64,000 nt of DNA from Chaetomium olivaceum (Eukaryota > Ascomycota > Sordariomycetes > Sordariales > Chaetomiaceae). Under the pieces are notes generated by a model. That model was not told the origin of the DNA, made no database searches, and saw only the letters and a program-made list of their open reading frames with translations. Below are positions 25,539 to 38,500 of this stretch, piece by piece. The translations under genes and the position numbers were made by a program. Where the stretch lies: NCBI GenBank assembly GCA_039881045.1, contig JAYWVB010000008.1:992001-1056000 (forward strand), read 5' to 3'. The number at the start of each line of letters is the position of its first letter. The stretch's first letter is position 1.

Positions 25539-26953
25539 TCAAAGCCACGCAGCAACAGCAAGCACGCCCCCCAACACCGCCCCAACCACCTTCACCCCCA
25601 ACGCCCCATCCCTCCCCCCCGCCGCCGCCCCAGCCCCAGCAGCAACCCCCCCAGTCGGGTTCACACTCACGCTCCCACTCCCACCACCACCAGTAGCACT
25701 CCCACTCCCACCCCCACCCGTCCCCGTCCCCGTCTCCCCCACCAGCCCAAGAACGCTCGTACTCGTGACCTCGCCACTAACCGCCAACACCACCCGGCCC
25801 AACCCCACACTCGTCGACGTCGACAGCGACACCGTCACAACCCCCCCGGCAGAGGCAGTATCCGTGCTGGTGATAGCGACAGTGACGACGCGCGTGACCG
25901 TCTGCGTGACGGTGCGCCACGTCCAGCCGCGGCCCCAGGGCCCCCACGGCGAACACCCACCCCCACCCTTACCTTCGCCCTCACCCTCGCCCTTGGTAGG
26001 GGTGTTGGTGTCGGTGTTGGTGGTGTGGGTGTCGGTGTTGGTGTTGAGGGGGGGCGCGCAGCCGCCGGGGCCGCCGGCCCACACGTTGCCGGACCACTCG
26101 CAGCCGGTGACGGTGTATATGCCGCCGGGCCAGGTGCGGGTGTATTGCTCCCTGTGAGAAAGGGGGGGTTAGTTGTTTTTTGTTTTGTTTGTTTTGGTTT
26201 GGTTTGGATTTCTGGGGGAGGGGGGTTGGTTGGAAAATTGAGGGGTGGGGGGGAGTTGAGGATAAAGGGTTGGAGGATAAAGGCCCGGGGGGTGGAGGAT
26301 AGGGGGTTGTTGGAAGATAGAGGAAGATACGGTAAGCTTAGAGAGTGAAGAAAATAAGGGGGGGTCGAGACTTAACATACCATTGGTCACGATCATCGGT
26401 GCCGTCGTTGTCCCAATCGTGGTCCCCGCCCCAGCGGTCATCGTTGTCGTCGTTGTTATCATTATCGTCGTCGCCGCCGCGGTGACGGCCACCCCAGTTG
26501 CCGGGGTCGTTCAAGTTACCGGTAAATGCTGCGGATAGTGTCAGTTAACTATATTCTCATACAGAAGTAAAAGAGGAAGACATGCCTGGCGCCGAGATGG
26601 TATACACACCCGTGGAGCCGGCCGCGCTACACGAGGACCACCGGGAGCAGAGCGAGGAGGACAACGAGCTGTAGGAGGTCACAGCGGTAGGCGTGGCCGA
26701 GCAGGCTTTCCGGAGGCAGCTCGACACGGAGGCGCCCTGGCTGGCGGAGCAGTAGCTGGTGGGTGCCGGCCAGGCGGCGGAAGAGGACCACCAAGAGGAG
26801 AAACAGTCTTGCTATTCCGAAGGGTTAGACGACCGACGGCAGACGGGTGGTGAGATGGGCTATGACGAACGGCACAGTCAGGGCGCCTGCCCACCATTGG
26901 GCATGAGCAAGTGCCGCGTGGCCGAGGAATGCGGATATGGCTATGTTTTTCAT
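25539..26953 (-). CDS. Secreted, probably GPI-anchored cysteine-containing wall protein
   Basis: Four exons (26876-26953, 26586-26811, 26381-26528, 25539-26151) give an intact 354-residue protein. Residues 1-18 (MKNIAISAFLGHAALAHA) form a signal peptide. A Ser-rich cysteine domain follows (DCFSSWW, YCSASQGASVSSCLRKAC, LCSRWSSCSAAG), then an Asp/Asn/Trp-rich linker (GDDDNDNNDDNDDRWGG), a WPGGIYTVTGCEW motif and a Thr/Ser/Gly stretch rich in TVTQTVTRV. The hydrophobic C-terminus (GVKVVGAVLGGVLAVAAWL) fits GPI attachment. The arrangement is that of uncharacterised cell-surface proteins in filamentous ascomycetes; the eight-cysteine CFEM pattern is not complete. Intron 2 (26529-26585) uses a GC donor, the only choice that keeps frame. 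Intron 3 is 229 bp. Function is unknown; a structural or adhesion role is inference. Confidence 0.82.
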
Positions 26954-28799
26954 AGTGAAACGTGGGCTGGCAGCGCGGTAGAGATCCTTGAGAGAGAGTC
27001 TAGGAGGCGGTAAGGGGTAATAAATACTCAAGTACCGGAGTCTGGTACACAATGATGCCGAAGGACCGGAGGAGTGTTGGACTGCTCTTGTGCGCTGATC
27101 GATCAACACATGATTGTCGGGAGATAGGCCACGGCCCTTTACGATCTATAAATACTGGACGGTAAAAGACAGCCACCATAAACCCATAGCGCATCGCATT
27201 CATGCCCAACGCCATCTCAAAGCCGTAGCTCCGGAGCATTCTCGGGCAAGTATGGGAATTCAAGGACCCCGAGCAGAGCAACAAACGCCACCATGTCGTC
27301 GCCGCGCGTCCTTTCGTCATGTAAACTATCTTCCTAAGCAGGAGAGTATGCAAAAGTCACTCAGATGTAGACACGGCAGTGGTACCGCAGGAGGATGGTA
27401 GACGCTAAGCAGCCACGGAGCGATCGCGAGCAGCTCGGCGGTTCCTAAACCGAAACACTGAGCCTTATTGGGCGGGCGAACGGGAATGACCCTTAGGTTA
27501 GCTGGTGCCGTTGACAGCCTCCGAGCCGTGGCTATCCGCTACACCCATCGGCATTCGGGACCGAAGGGGGAAAAGAGGCGTGGTTGGGAGGAGGGGTAGC
27601 GGAAGAACGAGGCCAGTGAGGAGGTTCAGCCGGGAAGGGCTGATGACCAGAGTCTTGGGTATCCTCCCGTTGCTAGCCTTTCCTGACCTCTACTGTAAGG
27701 TGCCTATGTGTCGGCGCTTGGGTGTGGCTGGTTGGGGAATGTCCGACGCGCCAATGGAACCGCAGTTGACCCTCGGACATTTCTTTTTTTGTGTGTATCG
27801 AGCTGGCATCGTTGACCTTGGCTTAACCCTTTAGTTCCATGTTCTCTTGAATGGAAGAACCATTACTGCTGGTGCCCAGCTAGGACGTGGAATGTTGTGG
27901 GCGTTGCACGACATCTGTGTTCTCATTTCAGCGCTGGGTAAAATGCAAGATGAAATTGAACAGCGTTTGATCTCCAAGTCCTCTCCAGTATCCGTAGGGC
28001 TGTCTAGGGTGTGGGGAAGAGCTGCCCTGCTAATATAAAACAGGGGAATTTGTTGATAAGATCTTGCCATTTCATTGGGCGAATCCATCTATGACACCAA
28101 AACATGTGAACACAACCCGTCTAGGGTGTGGTTCAAGTTGATCGCACACCTACCAACCTAAGTACATACAGTACCTAAGATACTCGGACATATTTGTCAG
28201 ACATTCAAGGATATTCCCTTCGGCGCATCACTTCACGGCCTACTCAATCCTGATGACGACGCCCAACTTACGTATCTGACGAACAACTCCGGTGGCACTG
28301 CATTCTGTCTCACAGTAGGGCCAACGAACGGCCGACTCCTAGGATAGCTCGTCTTCAGTGACGCGTCAAGACGGGCATCAGTGTTGCCAAAATAGAACCT
28401 GACGATAACCTGGTACAATTGTTCTACACTCACTAAAAACCAACGCGCCGACCATCGGCATGGCCCGGCCGACCATTCCCCCGCAGCGGCCATCTATCCC
28501 TTTCCCGCCCCAACAGAAACTCCGTAACACGCAAGCACAATGACGAACAAGCCCGCCGTCCTAAAGTCGACGCAACAACTCGGTAAACCGAGAAAGGGAA
28601 ACCCAACATGACCCGTCAGTCATTGCCATGACCAGCCCCCCGCCCGTACTACCTTCCCGCTATGCCAGCAAATGTCGTCCTGTCGTCATACCAAACCAAA
28701 CTCCCGAGACCATACCCCGACCTGCGGCTCCTCTACCCCTTGAGGATCCCAAGGTTCCCCAAGTTGCGAGTATCCTGTCCTGGACCGCCGTTGCCGACA
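26954..28799. other. 1.8 kb spacer
   Basis: The spacer holds the upstream region of the wall-protein gene and the 3' flank of the Dbf2 kinase gene. Small open frames on both strands show no domain or splicing continuity. I see no RNA gene or mobile element here. Confidence 0.5.
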
Positions 28800-30937
28800 C
28801 TACAGCATAGTGCCAAAGGTATCGTCCTCAAAGGGGATCGGCTTGCGCGGCGTACCCTCGTCGGTCGCCGGCTTGCGGTGGCGGAAGGTGAAGCCGACGA
28901 AGAGGCCCTTGCTCATCTCGTCATCACGCTCCGCCATGGTCTCGAGCGCCTGCTGCTTGTCATGCACCTCCTTGTACTTGGCCATGTCAGCCTCGTTGCT
29001 GAAGTCGTCAAAGTAGCCCGCATCCGTCTCCGAGTCTAGCTCCGGGACGAAAGGCGGCTTGGTCTCCCGCAACACGGCCCAGTCGACCTCGGCGAAGTAC
29101 TGATGGTTGAGGATGTCCTTGATGTTGGAGAACCTCCTGGACCGAGAGTTGATGCAACTACACATTCATCAGCTTCCTGTCCTTAGTTTCAAACGCTTTG
29201 CCCGGGCAACTTACGTCGTGATAAAACCCCATGTCCGGTTGCTCAGGAAGTAGCTCGGGTCTTCCCACACCGGTCGCTTCAAGACCTCCCGCCAGTGATT
29301 CAAATTCCGCCAGGTCTCGTCGGCAGTCGCTCCCGCAAACGGGGGGAACCCCGTAAGGGCCTCGAAGAGCATGCAGCCCAAGCTCAATAGTCGACGGTGA
29401 AGTCGTACTGCTCGCCTCTCAGCACCTCCGGAGCCATGTAGTCCGGCGAGCCCACGATGGACTTGGCATAATTCACGTTTTCTCCCTCATGGTGCGGTAT
29501 CCTTCCCGACGCTCGGCAACCGTGCGCTGGTCCATTGGTTTTCCGAACGGCACCGACGTCTCGGACGCTTTCTCTAGCCGGATCCTCATCGACTCAATCT
29601 TAGCAGGCGCCAAGAATCCAGCCGCCAGGCCAAAATCGGTGAGCTTGACGTGGCCGGTTGAGTCGACCAAAAAGTTCTCGGGCTTGAGGTCACGATGGAT
29701 GTAGCCCAGCTGGTGCAGAGCATCGACGGCGCAGAACATCTCGGCGATGTAGAAGCGTGCGTGCCGGTTCGACAACACGCCCGTGTTGTTGAGGAGGGTG
29801 CGGAAATCGCCGCCTGGTACGTATTCCATGGCAAGGTAGATATTCTTGTCATCTTGGAACGAGTACAGCAGGCGGACTAACCAGTCGCTCTTGGCCGTCG
29901 TGAGAATGTCCCGTTCGGTGAGAACGTGTCGAACCTCGTCCAGCTTGAAGAGCAGTTTCTTGCTCATGACCTTGAGCGCGCACACCTCCTTCGTGTCCTT
30001 TTTCTGTGCGAGGAAAACCTGGCCATAGCCTCCTTGACCCACCTGGGTCAAAATCTGGAAATCAGCGTGCCGCAGCCGCACCCGCCTCTTGCGGAGATTG
30101 GCACGTTCTCGGCCAGTGTACTTGGACCACATCTGGTTATACGTCTCCTCATCCGTCCCCGGTGGTGGTGGGTATTCTTCCTTGAACGCAGTCAGACGGC
30201 TCTGCCTCTGGCCGACATAGGTCAGGAGATCAAAGTAGTAGTCCAGGAAATCTGCAAAAGGGGGTTAGCACCGACCCAGCGCAACTTTCAGTCTCTCCCA
30301 ACCAAAAGCCAACCAAAAGCTAACCAAAAGCTAACCAAAAGCTAACCAAAAGCCAACTTACAAAGTTGCGTGACATTGACCAAGCGCTTCACGCCCGGCT
30401 TCTGCAGAAGCTCGCGTTCTTCAGCAGTCAGACCCCTAGTTGTGTTGAATCGCCGGACGGTCGCTGGCGGCCGGTCCCTTGTCTGGTACAGCTCTTGGCG
30501 CGATACCGCGGCATGGCTGGGTTGATATGTCGGCTCGGTGAAAGGGTCTCGGGGGAGTGCGGGATGTGTGTTTTCCTGTCTCTGGTTTCTCAAAGGGCTA
30601 CCCGTACGAGGGATGCCTTTGCGGATGATACTGTCGTCGACCGCCGGGGAGCTCTCCTCGACAGTCTGCAGGTTGCTCTTCCCGGGGGACAATGGCGCAA
30701 AACACTTTGGGGTCGGCTGAGCTTCACCGGAGTATCGAACGCGCTAGGCGGGTTGATTTTCATACCCTGAAGAGCGACGGGGAGCTCATTGGCACCGGGA
30801 GGGACCGTCTTCTTGCTGGGGCTGCCTTGTGGAGTGCTGACAGGGGTGATGAAGTTGTTTCGCGTCGGTGTGGAGGGGCGCGCGTCCGTCTTGTCGGGCT
30901 TCCCTCCGGGGAATAGATTGGCCATGAAGCTCGCCAT
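28800..30937 (-). CDS. dbf-2: Dbf2/SidB-type NDR-family Ser/Thr kinase, three frame breaks
   Basis: This is an AGC/NDR kinase of the mitotic exit / septation initiation network, which with a Mob1 partner triggers cytokinesis and septum formation. Exons are 30362-30937, 29215-30251 and 28800-29157, with introns of 110 and 57 bp. Visible motifs are the Gly loop GQGGYGQVF, ALKVMSKK (catalytic Lys), YIHRDLKPENF, TDFGLAAG, the NDR-type insert (EKASETSVPFGKPMDQRT), SPDYMAPEVLRG and the C-terminal hydrophobic motif FVGFTFRH. The N-terminus MANLFPGGKPDKTDARPSTP is a later in-frame Met alternative to MASF. The frame changes at about 30690 (C/G run), 29480 (T run; REK then DVNY) and 29385, where one missing base turns the Trp of DYWSLGCML into a stop. 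Homology continues across all three, so sequence error is likely in a gene of this importance. Confidence 0.95.
30301..30357. repeat. 11 bp minisatellite in a dbf-2 intron
   Basis: Five near-perfect head-to-tail copies of accaaaagcta fill the donor half of intron 1 of the Dbf2 kinase gene (intron 30252-30361), reaching almost to the donor site. Unit variants differ only at the last base or two. Confidence 0.9.
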
Positions 30938-31608
30938 GGCGTTCGGGCGATCTGCAAGGTACGGAGGCGAGGAAACCTGGGACCTGCCGACGGAGAAAAT
31001 GTGATGCAGATGTTTGCTGCTTGCAGTTCCGCCTTTACCTGCAGCAGGATGATGAATGTTGGTGGGTGGGGGGGAAAGAAGGAATGGAATAGGGGGCGAT
31101 GGGGGGGATGATGCAAGCTAGCGACACGATAAAATGTAGAGGATGATGTCAAAAAGTCTCGAATCACCTGCAGGACAACAAGTCGCGCCAAACAATGGAG
31201 ATGAGCTTAAATTATGGCGCCCAAACTCGGCGCTGTGCCAGTGCTCTTGCCCCGATTCAGGAACAATGGAAGGCGGGTTGATTGGGCAGGGAGCGGGGGC
31301 GGGGTAAAAAGACGTCAACATACAAGGTTGGAAGAGCAACCCAGCGTGCCCAGCTGAACTGTGGGGGTGACCTGAAACGCGGAAGCCAGCCTGGTGGAGC
31401 GCCGATCCCAAGCCATTTATCAGAGACTTGGCGTCAGCTGACAGCGGGTCTGGAACGGGGATTTCGCAGCTTGGGCCAGCCTCCAGCTTCTTATCTTCGA
31501 CGCGACGAAATTGAAGTGTACTGTACTGTGTACCGTGTCACGCTTCCACAAGCAAAGGCATCCGATAAATACCCACTTCTTTGGGAAATTACTTGATGCT
31601 CGTCGACA
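30938..31608. promoter_or_regulatory. Divergent promoter region between dbf-2 and the WBP11-like gene
   Basis: This 670 bp region is shared by two genes transcribed away from each other. A G-rich run (31062-31100) lies on the dbf-2 side. No specific binding site was recognised. Confidence 0.5.
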
Positions 31609-32501
31609 ATGGCTAAAGAACGCGGTTATAATCCTGTGCAAGCTCAGCGCAAGGCTGACAAGGCCAAGGCTATCAAAAAAGGTATCATCTTACCCTCACT
31701 CAAGCAGTTGCTTAGCGCGTTTGTTCGTCGGGGGTTGCTAACGTTTGGCGTGTACAGGCAAGTCGGAGCAGCAAACACGGAGGAACGAAAAGCTAGCCCA
31801 GCGCAATCCCGCCAGAATACAACAGCAGATCGACGACCTCAAGGCTTTAAAAGAGGGAGGAGGCAAAATCACTGCACACGAAGAGCAAGCACTCGAAGCC
31901 CTGGAGAAGGACCTGAAGGCAGTCAAGAAAGCAAGAGAGGCACTAGGCGATAAAGCACCACAGTTTGGACGGGGCCCGTTGAGGCAGGGGCAAAGAGGCG
32001 ACGGGGTATTGGGGAAAAGGAGACGAGACGCCGAAGACGCGTCCAGCAGTGACAGCGATGTTCCCGACGACGTCAGAAGAATACCCATGCCGCGGGATAC
32101 ACCGCCGCCGATCCCCAAAGAGATCTTGGACGAATGGTATGCGAAGCGCCGAGCAAAGAGGAATGCGGAACGAGCCTCGGAGGCCGAACAACGACAGGAA
32201 CCGGAGAAGCCCGCCGCGCCCGTCGTCGAGGTCAAGACAGTATACGAGGCCCAACCAGTCGTCAGAGATCTGCGGGGAAGGAAGCCGTGAGCGCATTCAT
32301 GCCGGCCGCTGTTCGGATGAAGATCGAAAGGGCAAGGGGCAAGGCGGCCTTTTGGAACCGGAAGAGGCCGATCAGCTCGAGAAGGAGGGTTATTTGCGTA
32401 GCGCTCAGCCGGCGCGAGGACAGGCAGAGCAGTCGGAGCACGACCAGGGCGCCGGTCCCCGCCAGGTGACTCTGGAGGAAGTCGCAGATGAGGAAGCTTG
32501 A
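31609..32501 (+). CDS. WBP11-like splicing-associated protein, two frameshifts
   Basis: The N-terminus MAKERGYNPVQAQRKADKAK and following basic helix (EQQTRRNEKLAQRNPARIQ) match the Wbp11 N-terminal domain found in WW-domain-binding protein 11, a nuclear, proline-rich splicing factor partner. Exon 1 is 31609-31681 and exon 2 is 31758-32501, in phase 1 over a 76 bp intron with GTTGCTAACG branch site. The middle is charged and helical (EEQALEALEKDLKAVKKARE). A proline motif (PRDTPPPIP) could bind a WW domain. The frame shifts at about 32274 (run of four G) and 32327 (run of three A). Between and after the breaks the conserved AVSAFMPAAVRMK, LLEPEEADQLEKEGYL and acidic C-terminus TLEEVADEEA appear in sequence. 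Corrected length is roughly 270 residues. The role in splicing is inferred from the family. Confidence 0.85.
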
Positions 32502-35500
32502 GCCAGCCACACCGCCCGCCTTGCCGTGCGTCTGGGACTGGGAGGACTAAGCACGCTAAGCTATGTATTACGACTCTCCATGCTTGGTGCGGTTTGGTTT
32601 TACTCCTTCGGAAGATCAGCTGTGGCAGGTTTCTGGCTTGGCTGACAACCGAAATCGGTCAGGCTGCGGGGACAGCCTGCAGGAAGAGCTGACGGCCTCA
32701 GGCACTGCTGTCTGAGACCAAGTTTGACCTATTTAGAGCGAAGGCTCTTGGTTGCTCATGCATAGGACCTCTCTGTGATATGCGACAGGACTCGGCATGA
32801 TGCCGCTTTGAGCCCAAAGAATTGGAAGATGAGCGCGCATGCGTCTACGCAAAGCCGGCCGAGACGCAGGTTCTGAGGGCAGCCTTGGGGGTTGCTACAG
32901 CCAAAGCCGCCATCATACATTGAATAATCCCCTATGGTCACCTACGCGAATGGTTTTGAGGCTGGCGGTGGACTAACCAGTAATACCCCCGGTTTTCTCT
33001 CTTACCACAATGGCACACTCAGAGACTGGGCTGTTTACGTGTCGAGCATAACATCGTATCAGCGGTCTAGATCTTTAAAAATCTACCAGGAAACATCCTC
33101 TGATCGGTGACCCCTTCTAGCAAAAGAAAGTGTTATGGCAGTCTTGACAGCACAAAAACGTGTAGCCTACAATTTGACTTGGGGGGGGCAAAATAATAAT
33201 AGCTACGGCTTTCTTTCCCTTGTTCTCTCTTCAAGGTCGATCTTGTTCCCGTTCCCGCTCTTCCGCTCGGTCGCTATATCCGACACTTCGACGCGGGATG
33301 GACCTAATTCTGGAAAGGAGTCTGAGATAGAAATCGTCAGATCACCACAAGCACAGCTGGTGTCAAGCGTCTTTTTTTTGGTGGGGGGGGGGCGGGGGGG
33401 CAGCCCAGCAACTGCCTCCGGCGAGGTTTGTATCCCTGGGTGATCTGAACAAACGCTACCCCAACCGTGACATCCACGCCCGGTCGGTCATATTTATCTG
33501 CTAGATAGTGCTCTCCGCGTCTCTCAACCCCACATGAGCATCCCCTATAGTCTAACTGACATCAGAAACAATCAGCCCGCACACCCAAGCTTCACCGACA
33601 CCATCTTCGGCCTCGCACCACTGAGCTTCCCCCCCTGTCTGAGGTGTCCACTGCCGTGGGCAGCAGCTCGGCTGTCGGTTGTGGAGTGTTATTTGGGGGG
33701 AGGGGGCGGGGTATGTCGTGACGGGTGTCTGCTATGTTGGCCTGTGTTTTTTTGTTGTGGCGCTTGCTGTCCGGCCTGCCTCGGGAAGGGGTTGTTGTTG
33801 TCCGGTTTGCGGTGGTCTCCGGATGGTGCTTATGAAGCGCAGTATCCGCGTGACGGTTGCTCGGCTGTCCAAGGCGTTGTGGCATGTGCTTGAGTGCTGC
33901 CCCATAAAACGTAGGCCAGGGCGGGAGTGGCTGCGGTCCGCGCGGCTACGGAGAGGTGACAAGAGCAAGCAACATGAAGGGTTGATCACGCCTTGTTCGA
34001 TGTATGAGTGTGTCTTGACGCATCGTCACTCCCTTGTCTGCTACTTTGGGGTTGTTGGGGGAGGGGAAGGGGGAGACTACGTGTTGAAAGGCATGGTAGG
34101 AGCATATGGAATATGCCGCGGCGCTCGGGTTTTAAACCCACACTTGACAGCTATGGCTTCTAGCCGATACTGGTTGGCATTGTCCGGCCCATGTCGAGGG
34201 GGCGCGTGGTATATGGCCCGTATGCTTCCTCATGATCTGGACATTGACTCTCAGAGCACCTTCTGGGACCCCGGTTGTGTCTGGTAAGCTTGCTTCTCCC
34301 CTTTAGGCGCGCCACAACCGCTGTATGCCCTGAATTGTCCGAGAATTGTGCTGCACATACACAAAACCGGTACTGTTTAAGTTGGGTGCAGAAACGTAAC
34401 TTCTAGCCGATGTATAGATATACATAGTCGTAAGCGCCTGTGAGCCGGGGCGCGGTCTTGAGATCACAACTGGCCATGAGCACCAGACCTAACCCTACCT
34501 TAACGTTTCCCCTGCACAGTGAATAATAACTCGATGAATCAGGAGAAATGTCCCACTCCTGGAAGGTGGACTAAAGATGAGTAACCCAGGCCAACCCCCG
34601 TTTGCCGCTGTTACGTTGTGGTGACAACTACTACTACCAGCGGACGCAGACCAAGTTCGATTCGAGGCCAGGCGTCTAAGAGAGACTGTGCTAGAAACAA
34701 GCCAGAGGCCCGTCATGACAGAGTTCAGTTAAACTACCAAGCTCTGGCTCCTTATGTTCGGGTTTTAGCATGTCTCCGGAGAACGGCTAATGAGAAATAG
34801 AGGACTCTGATATGTCGGAACTCGAGTTTAGGCATAACTAACATTCTGGAGTCACTGATTTATACCGTATAGCTTATCTCTTCACCAATTACACGTGTAG
34901 TTAGCGTCGTCCATTAGTTAGCTGTCTTAGGCATGGAGCCTCGGTGTAGTTTCCCTCGGTGCTTCCGAGGCCCGAACTGATGGATCTACGGGCCGTCCGA
35001 GGACACCGATTGGAAGAGGTGAGACACGGGCAGGCCCCTTTTCTGTCAAATACCGTCCCTCTTGGGATCAGAATCTTCAGCTCGCGAAAAAAAGCACTTC
35101 ACACCCGGTCAAGCCTGAAAGTCCCGGGAGGGCTTGTGTAAGCGTGGGGGCACAGGGGGCCCGAGAGGCACTTGGCGGGACAAGGATCGGGATCACCACC
35201 GTCAGGGGGTTTGAGACATCTCTAACCAGAAAACTTATTTAATCGGAGACATCATGCTGTTTTTGATAATGGCAGTCGGGTTTGCAGTCTCGCCGGACTC
35301 ACACGTGGCTTTCCTTGCAGATGATCTTCGCTCATTTGTGCCAGCGCGAGTTTTTCTTTGTTCAATTGAGGAGGACCTGCGCGGAAGCGGTGTCAAATCA
35401 ACGCGCTTTGAGACAACAACAGACGTGTCTGAGACACCGCGACTGTCATGACGGACCGGTTTACCGGTCCCAACAAAGCTTAACTCTCTGCTGAGGATAA

Positions 35501-38500
35501 CAGCAAACTGGCCAGGCGGTTCGCTGGAAGAACCGGACGGTCAGGGGAAAATGCAACGCTGGCGTTGTGGGACCTGACTTGCTTCCCAAACAAAGATTTG
35601 ACAACAAAACAAGACCTTGGTCAGATATATGAACTTGGCAACCGCAACGAGGTCCTTGGTCGATAATAGAACCAACAGATAGCCGCTTGATTTGCCCGCC
35701 AATGCCATTTCTCCCCGTGAAATCAACCGGATAGAGAGCTTCACGGGCCGAGCGGGTATGTCCACGCCTCGCCTGATACTTACCGCTCCCTAGGAAGCGG
35801 GTCTGTCCGACGGAAGAAGTGTCATTCTCAACGCTGTGCTGGTGGTCCCGCCGTAGTTCTGTGAGACAAGGGGGAGGCAAGTGGCGGAAAGCTCTCCGTC
35901 AGGAAGGATATTGACCGCTGTGAGCGTACGGCCGAGGAGGGAGGTCCGGAGCTCACCTTCATCCACGGCCAACCATCTTGGCTGACACCTTCGTATAACT
36001 ACACAGTAGTTAAGGGGAAGATGCGCGCGGTTACCAGGACTGGCTCATGATAGGCCCTCATAGCTCGGTCACAATACGTCGAACACCCCTGGAAGACGGG
36101 AGTTATGCCTCTGCCGTGCGATGTCCATTCCAACTTTGTGTGAGTCCAAGCCTGCGGGACCTTGCATATTGGTTCTTGGAAACTTCGCGCACTCCTCAGC
36201 AGGTCGGGAATCCAATCTTAGTTACCCGGTTCTTCCGTACCACCTTCCAGTTCCAACTCATCACCCTTTTGAGCAAACTGCGCATTCGGACTTGCTGCAT
36301 ATTGCACTTGTGGATGGACGGCGCCTGGCCGGCAGTCAGTCAAGGATAAGGGAACAAAAGTATTTCTGTCTTCCGGACCGTCCCTCGGTTGGTTCTAGAC
36401 TCCGCAACAAGCGGGCTTTGACTTGTTGAACCCCTGCTCTGCTCACAGGGTTGGCGTTTTGGCAACGACCCGAAAGGCCGAAATGTCTGGACACCGGACC
36501 ATATAAAAATATATAAAATAAAAAGCTTGTTAGGGTGATGTTGATGATACACGCGGTCGTTCCCGGCTGCCAATTCGTCCGCGCCTCGCTCTGAGGGAAG
36601 GCAAAAAGCGACGGGACTCCAGTCGAGGAATTCGGGAATCCTGGCCATCGGCTGTTCTGCAGGTGCTTCGGCCGGAGATTTTGCATTTAATACCACATCA
36701 GATCCCTCCTCCCGAAGCCAAAATATCACAACCATGGTGGTGATTACGCTCCAAAAGCTCCGTGCCAATCGAGAGGCGGCTTCGCCATTTCCACAGATGT
36801 TACATTACCACACTGTCATGTCACAAACTGGTTAATCGGATTCCCTTCCCATCCAGTGAGTTACCTATCTGCCTCGCGTTGCCCCTCACTCACACCCAGT
36901 TATTTTTTTATTTTTTTTACGCGTTGGCCGCGGCGGCAGGGCGGTAGTGAGAAGAAGAATTGGGCGTGTTGGCGTGGGAGGGCGTTGCTGTGGCGTTGAG
37001 TGGATCATCCAGTCGGAAACCTGCAACCTTCAAAGGATTGGCATTCGTTGTGGGCCACCATGGGCAATCAATTGCTCGGTGGTTCGTCTTGTCTTTCTCC
37101 AAGCTTTTGCATATTTTTCTTTTTTCTCGGCTTGCCAGGCACAAGTGGGGCATCTCCACACCTGCGTCATCCCCAATTGAAAAGGGCAGCCCCCACAAGG
37201 TGCATGCTGCCAAGCCGCCTTCGTCATCAAATATGCGCGGACCTCCAGCTCGACAAGGGGCATTGGGTTTTCGTGGGCGACGTGGAGCATGTTCGCTGCC
37301 CGTTTTGTCCCATTGCATTGGATGCCTCCGCACCTCCATGGTTGGACTTTCTCGACCTTCCTAACCTCTAAGCATATTTCGCTGTCTGCACAACTCTATC
37401 CCTATACATTCGTGTAATATGGCAGTCAAAGGGCGGCGATCAAGGCAAAGCGATTGCGATTAACTAAGAGGATGCTGACAGCGTGTTGAAGGCATGCAGC
37501 CCCCCACTCTTTGTCGTGTCGTCCCGCGGTTCGATGAAAGGTCAATTCCGAGCGCGTCCCAGCAAGGGCAACAGGACAACAGATCGCTCTTTTGACGGGA
37601 ACCTGGATTGGTACATACTTGGTACGCTACATAGGGCTGGCAGGCTGTGAACCCCCGTACCTCACATCAACGCATACGACGCTATTCCAAGGCGTTCCCT
37701 GTCGTCACGTAAATAGTATATGTCACGGAGGAAGAAATACTGAAGATCGAATATAGGTAATGTTGGGCAGGGCAAAAAACAACCTCTTTCCCCTGTTGCT
37801 TGGTAATAACGTCAATTACCGGGTGCTTCCGCGCTGCTGCACTCCGCCGTAACGGCGCCCAAAAGCAGGGCCTAGATTGAAACCTGCAGGTTGATGATAA
37901 GACAAACAAACGGTCAGGGAAGGCCTTTCCCTCTTATGCTTGACTGCACGATGAGGCGTAAAGATGCGGAATCCTTCTTTTCGTGGCACCGCCTTTGCGA
38001 AGGTGGCTTGCCAATGTTCGGCTCGCCGGAGGTTCCATGAGGGAATGCATGGTAATGTTGTATACTTGCGGTACAATGGATGGAAAGCCCCATATATTCT
38101 ATTTTCGTATATACCGCAGTAACGTGAGGAGAAACGTTCTGCGTTTAAGTTCGATGTATGTCCAACATATCACGGGTGAATTGTCGCTCTGCTTGCACCT
38201 TTCCGACTCTCGGTCCTCTCGTCTGCATTCTGCCCTCTGGTCTTCTAAAAGAACCTCGACCCCACATCATTGGAGAGTGCGTGAAACAGTGGGCTTCAAC
38301 GTCCAAGCCACACTGAGCACCGCGTCACTGACGGGGGACCCTTGCCTTCTCAAATTGCCTAGAACCAAATGGCCAAGTCCCGTTGGATCGGACAGCGAGC
38401 AAGCGATCGAGAAAACCGCCAGTGGGATGCATTTCTGAGGCCAAGCCAGGCGGGCCCAAGATTTTTAGTGCGGTACGAGTTCAGGCATTTGGCTGCGGAT

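Noticed and set aside
25147..26157. Long plus-strand open frame rich in Pro and Thr
   Set aside because: It is the antisense of the last exon and flank of the wall-protein gene; the minus strand has signal peptide, linked exons and a GPI-type tail.
34640..34690. Possible tRNA T-loop (gttcgattc)
   Set aside because: The flanking bases do not pair as a T stem, and no A-box or cloverleaf could be found upstream.
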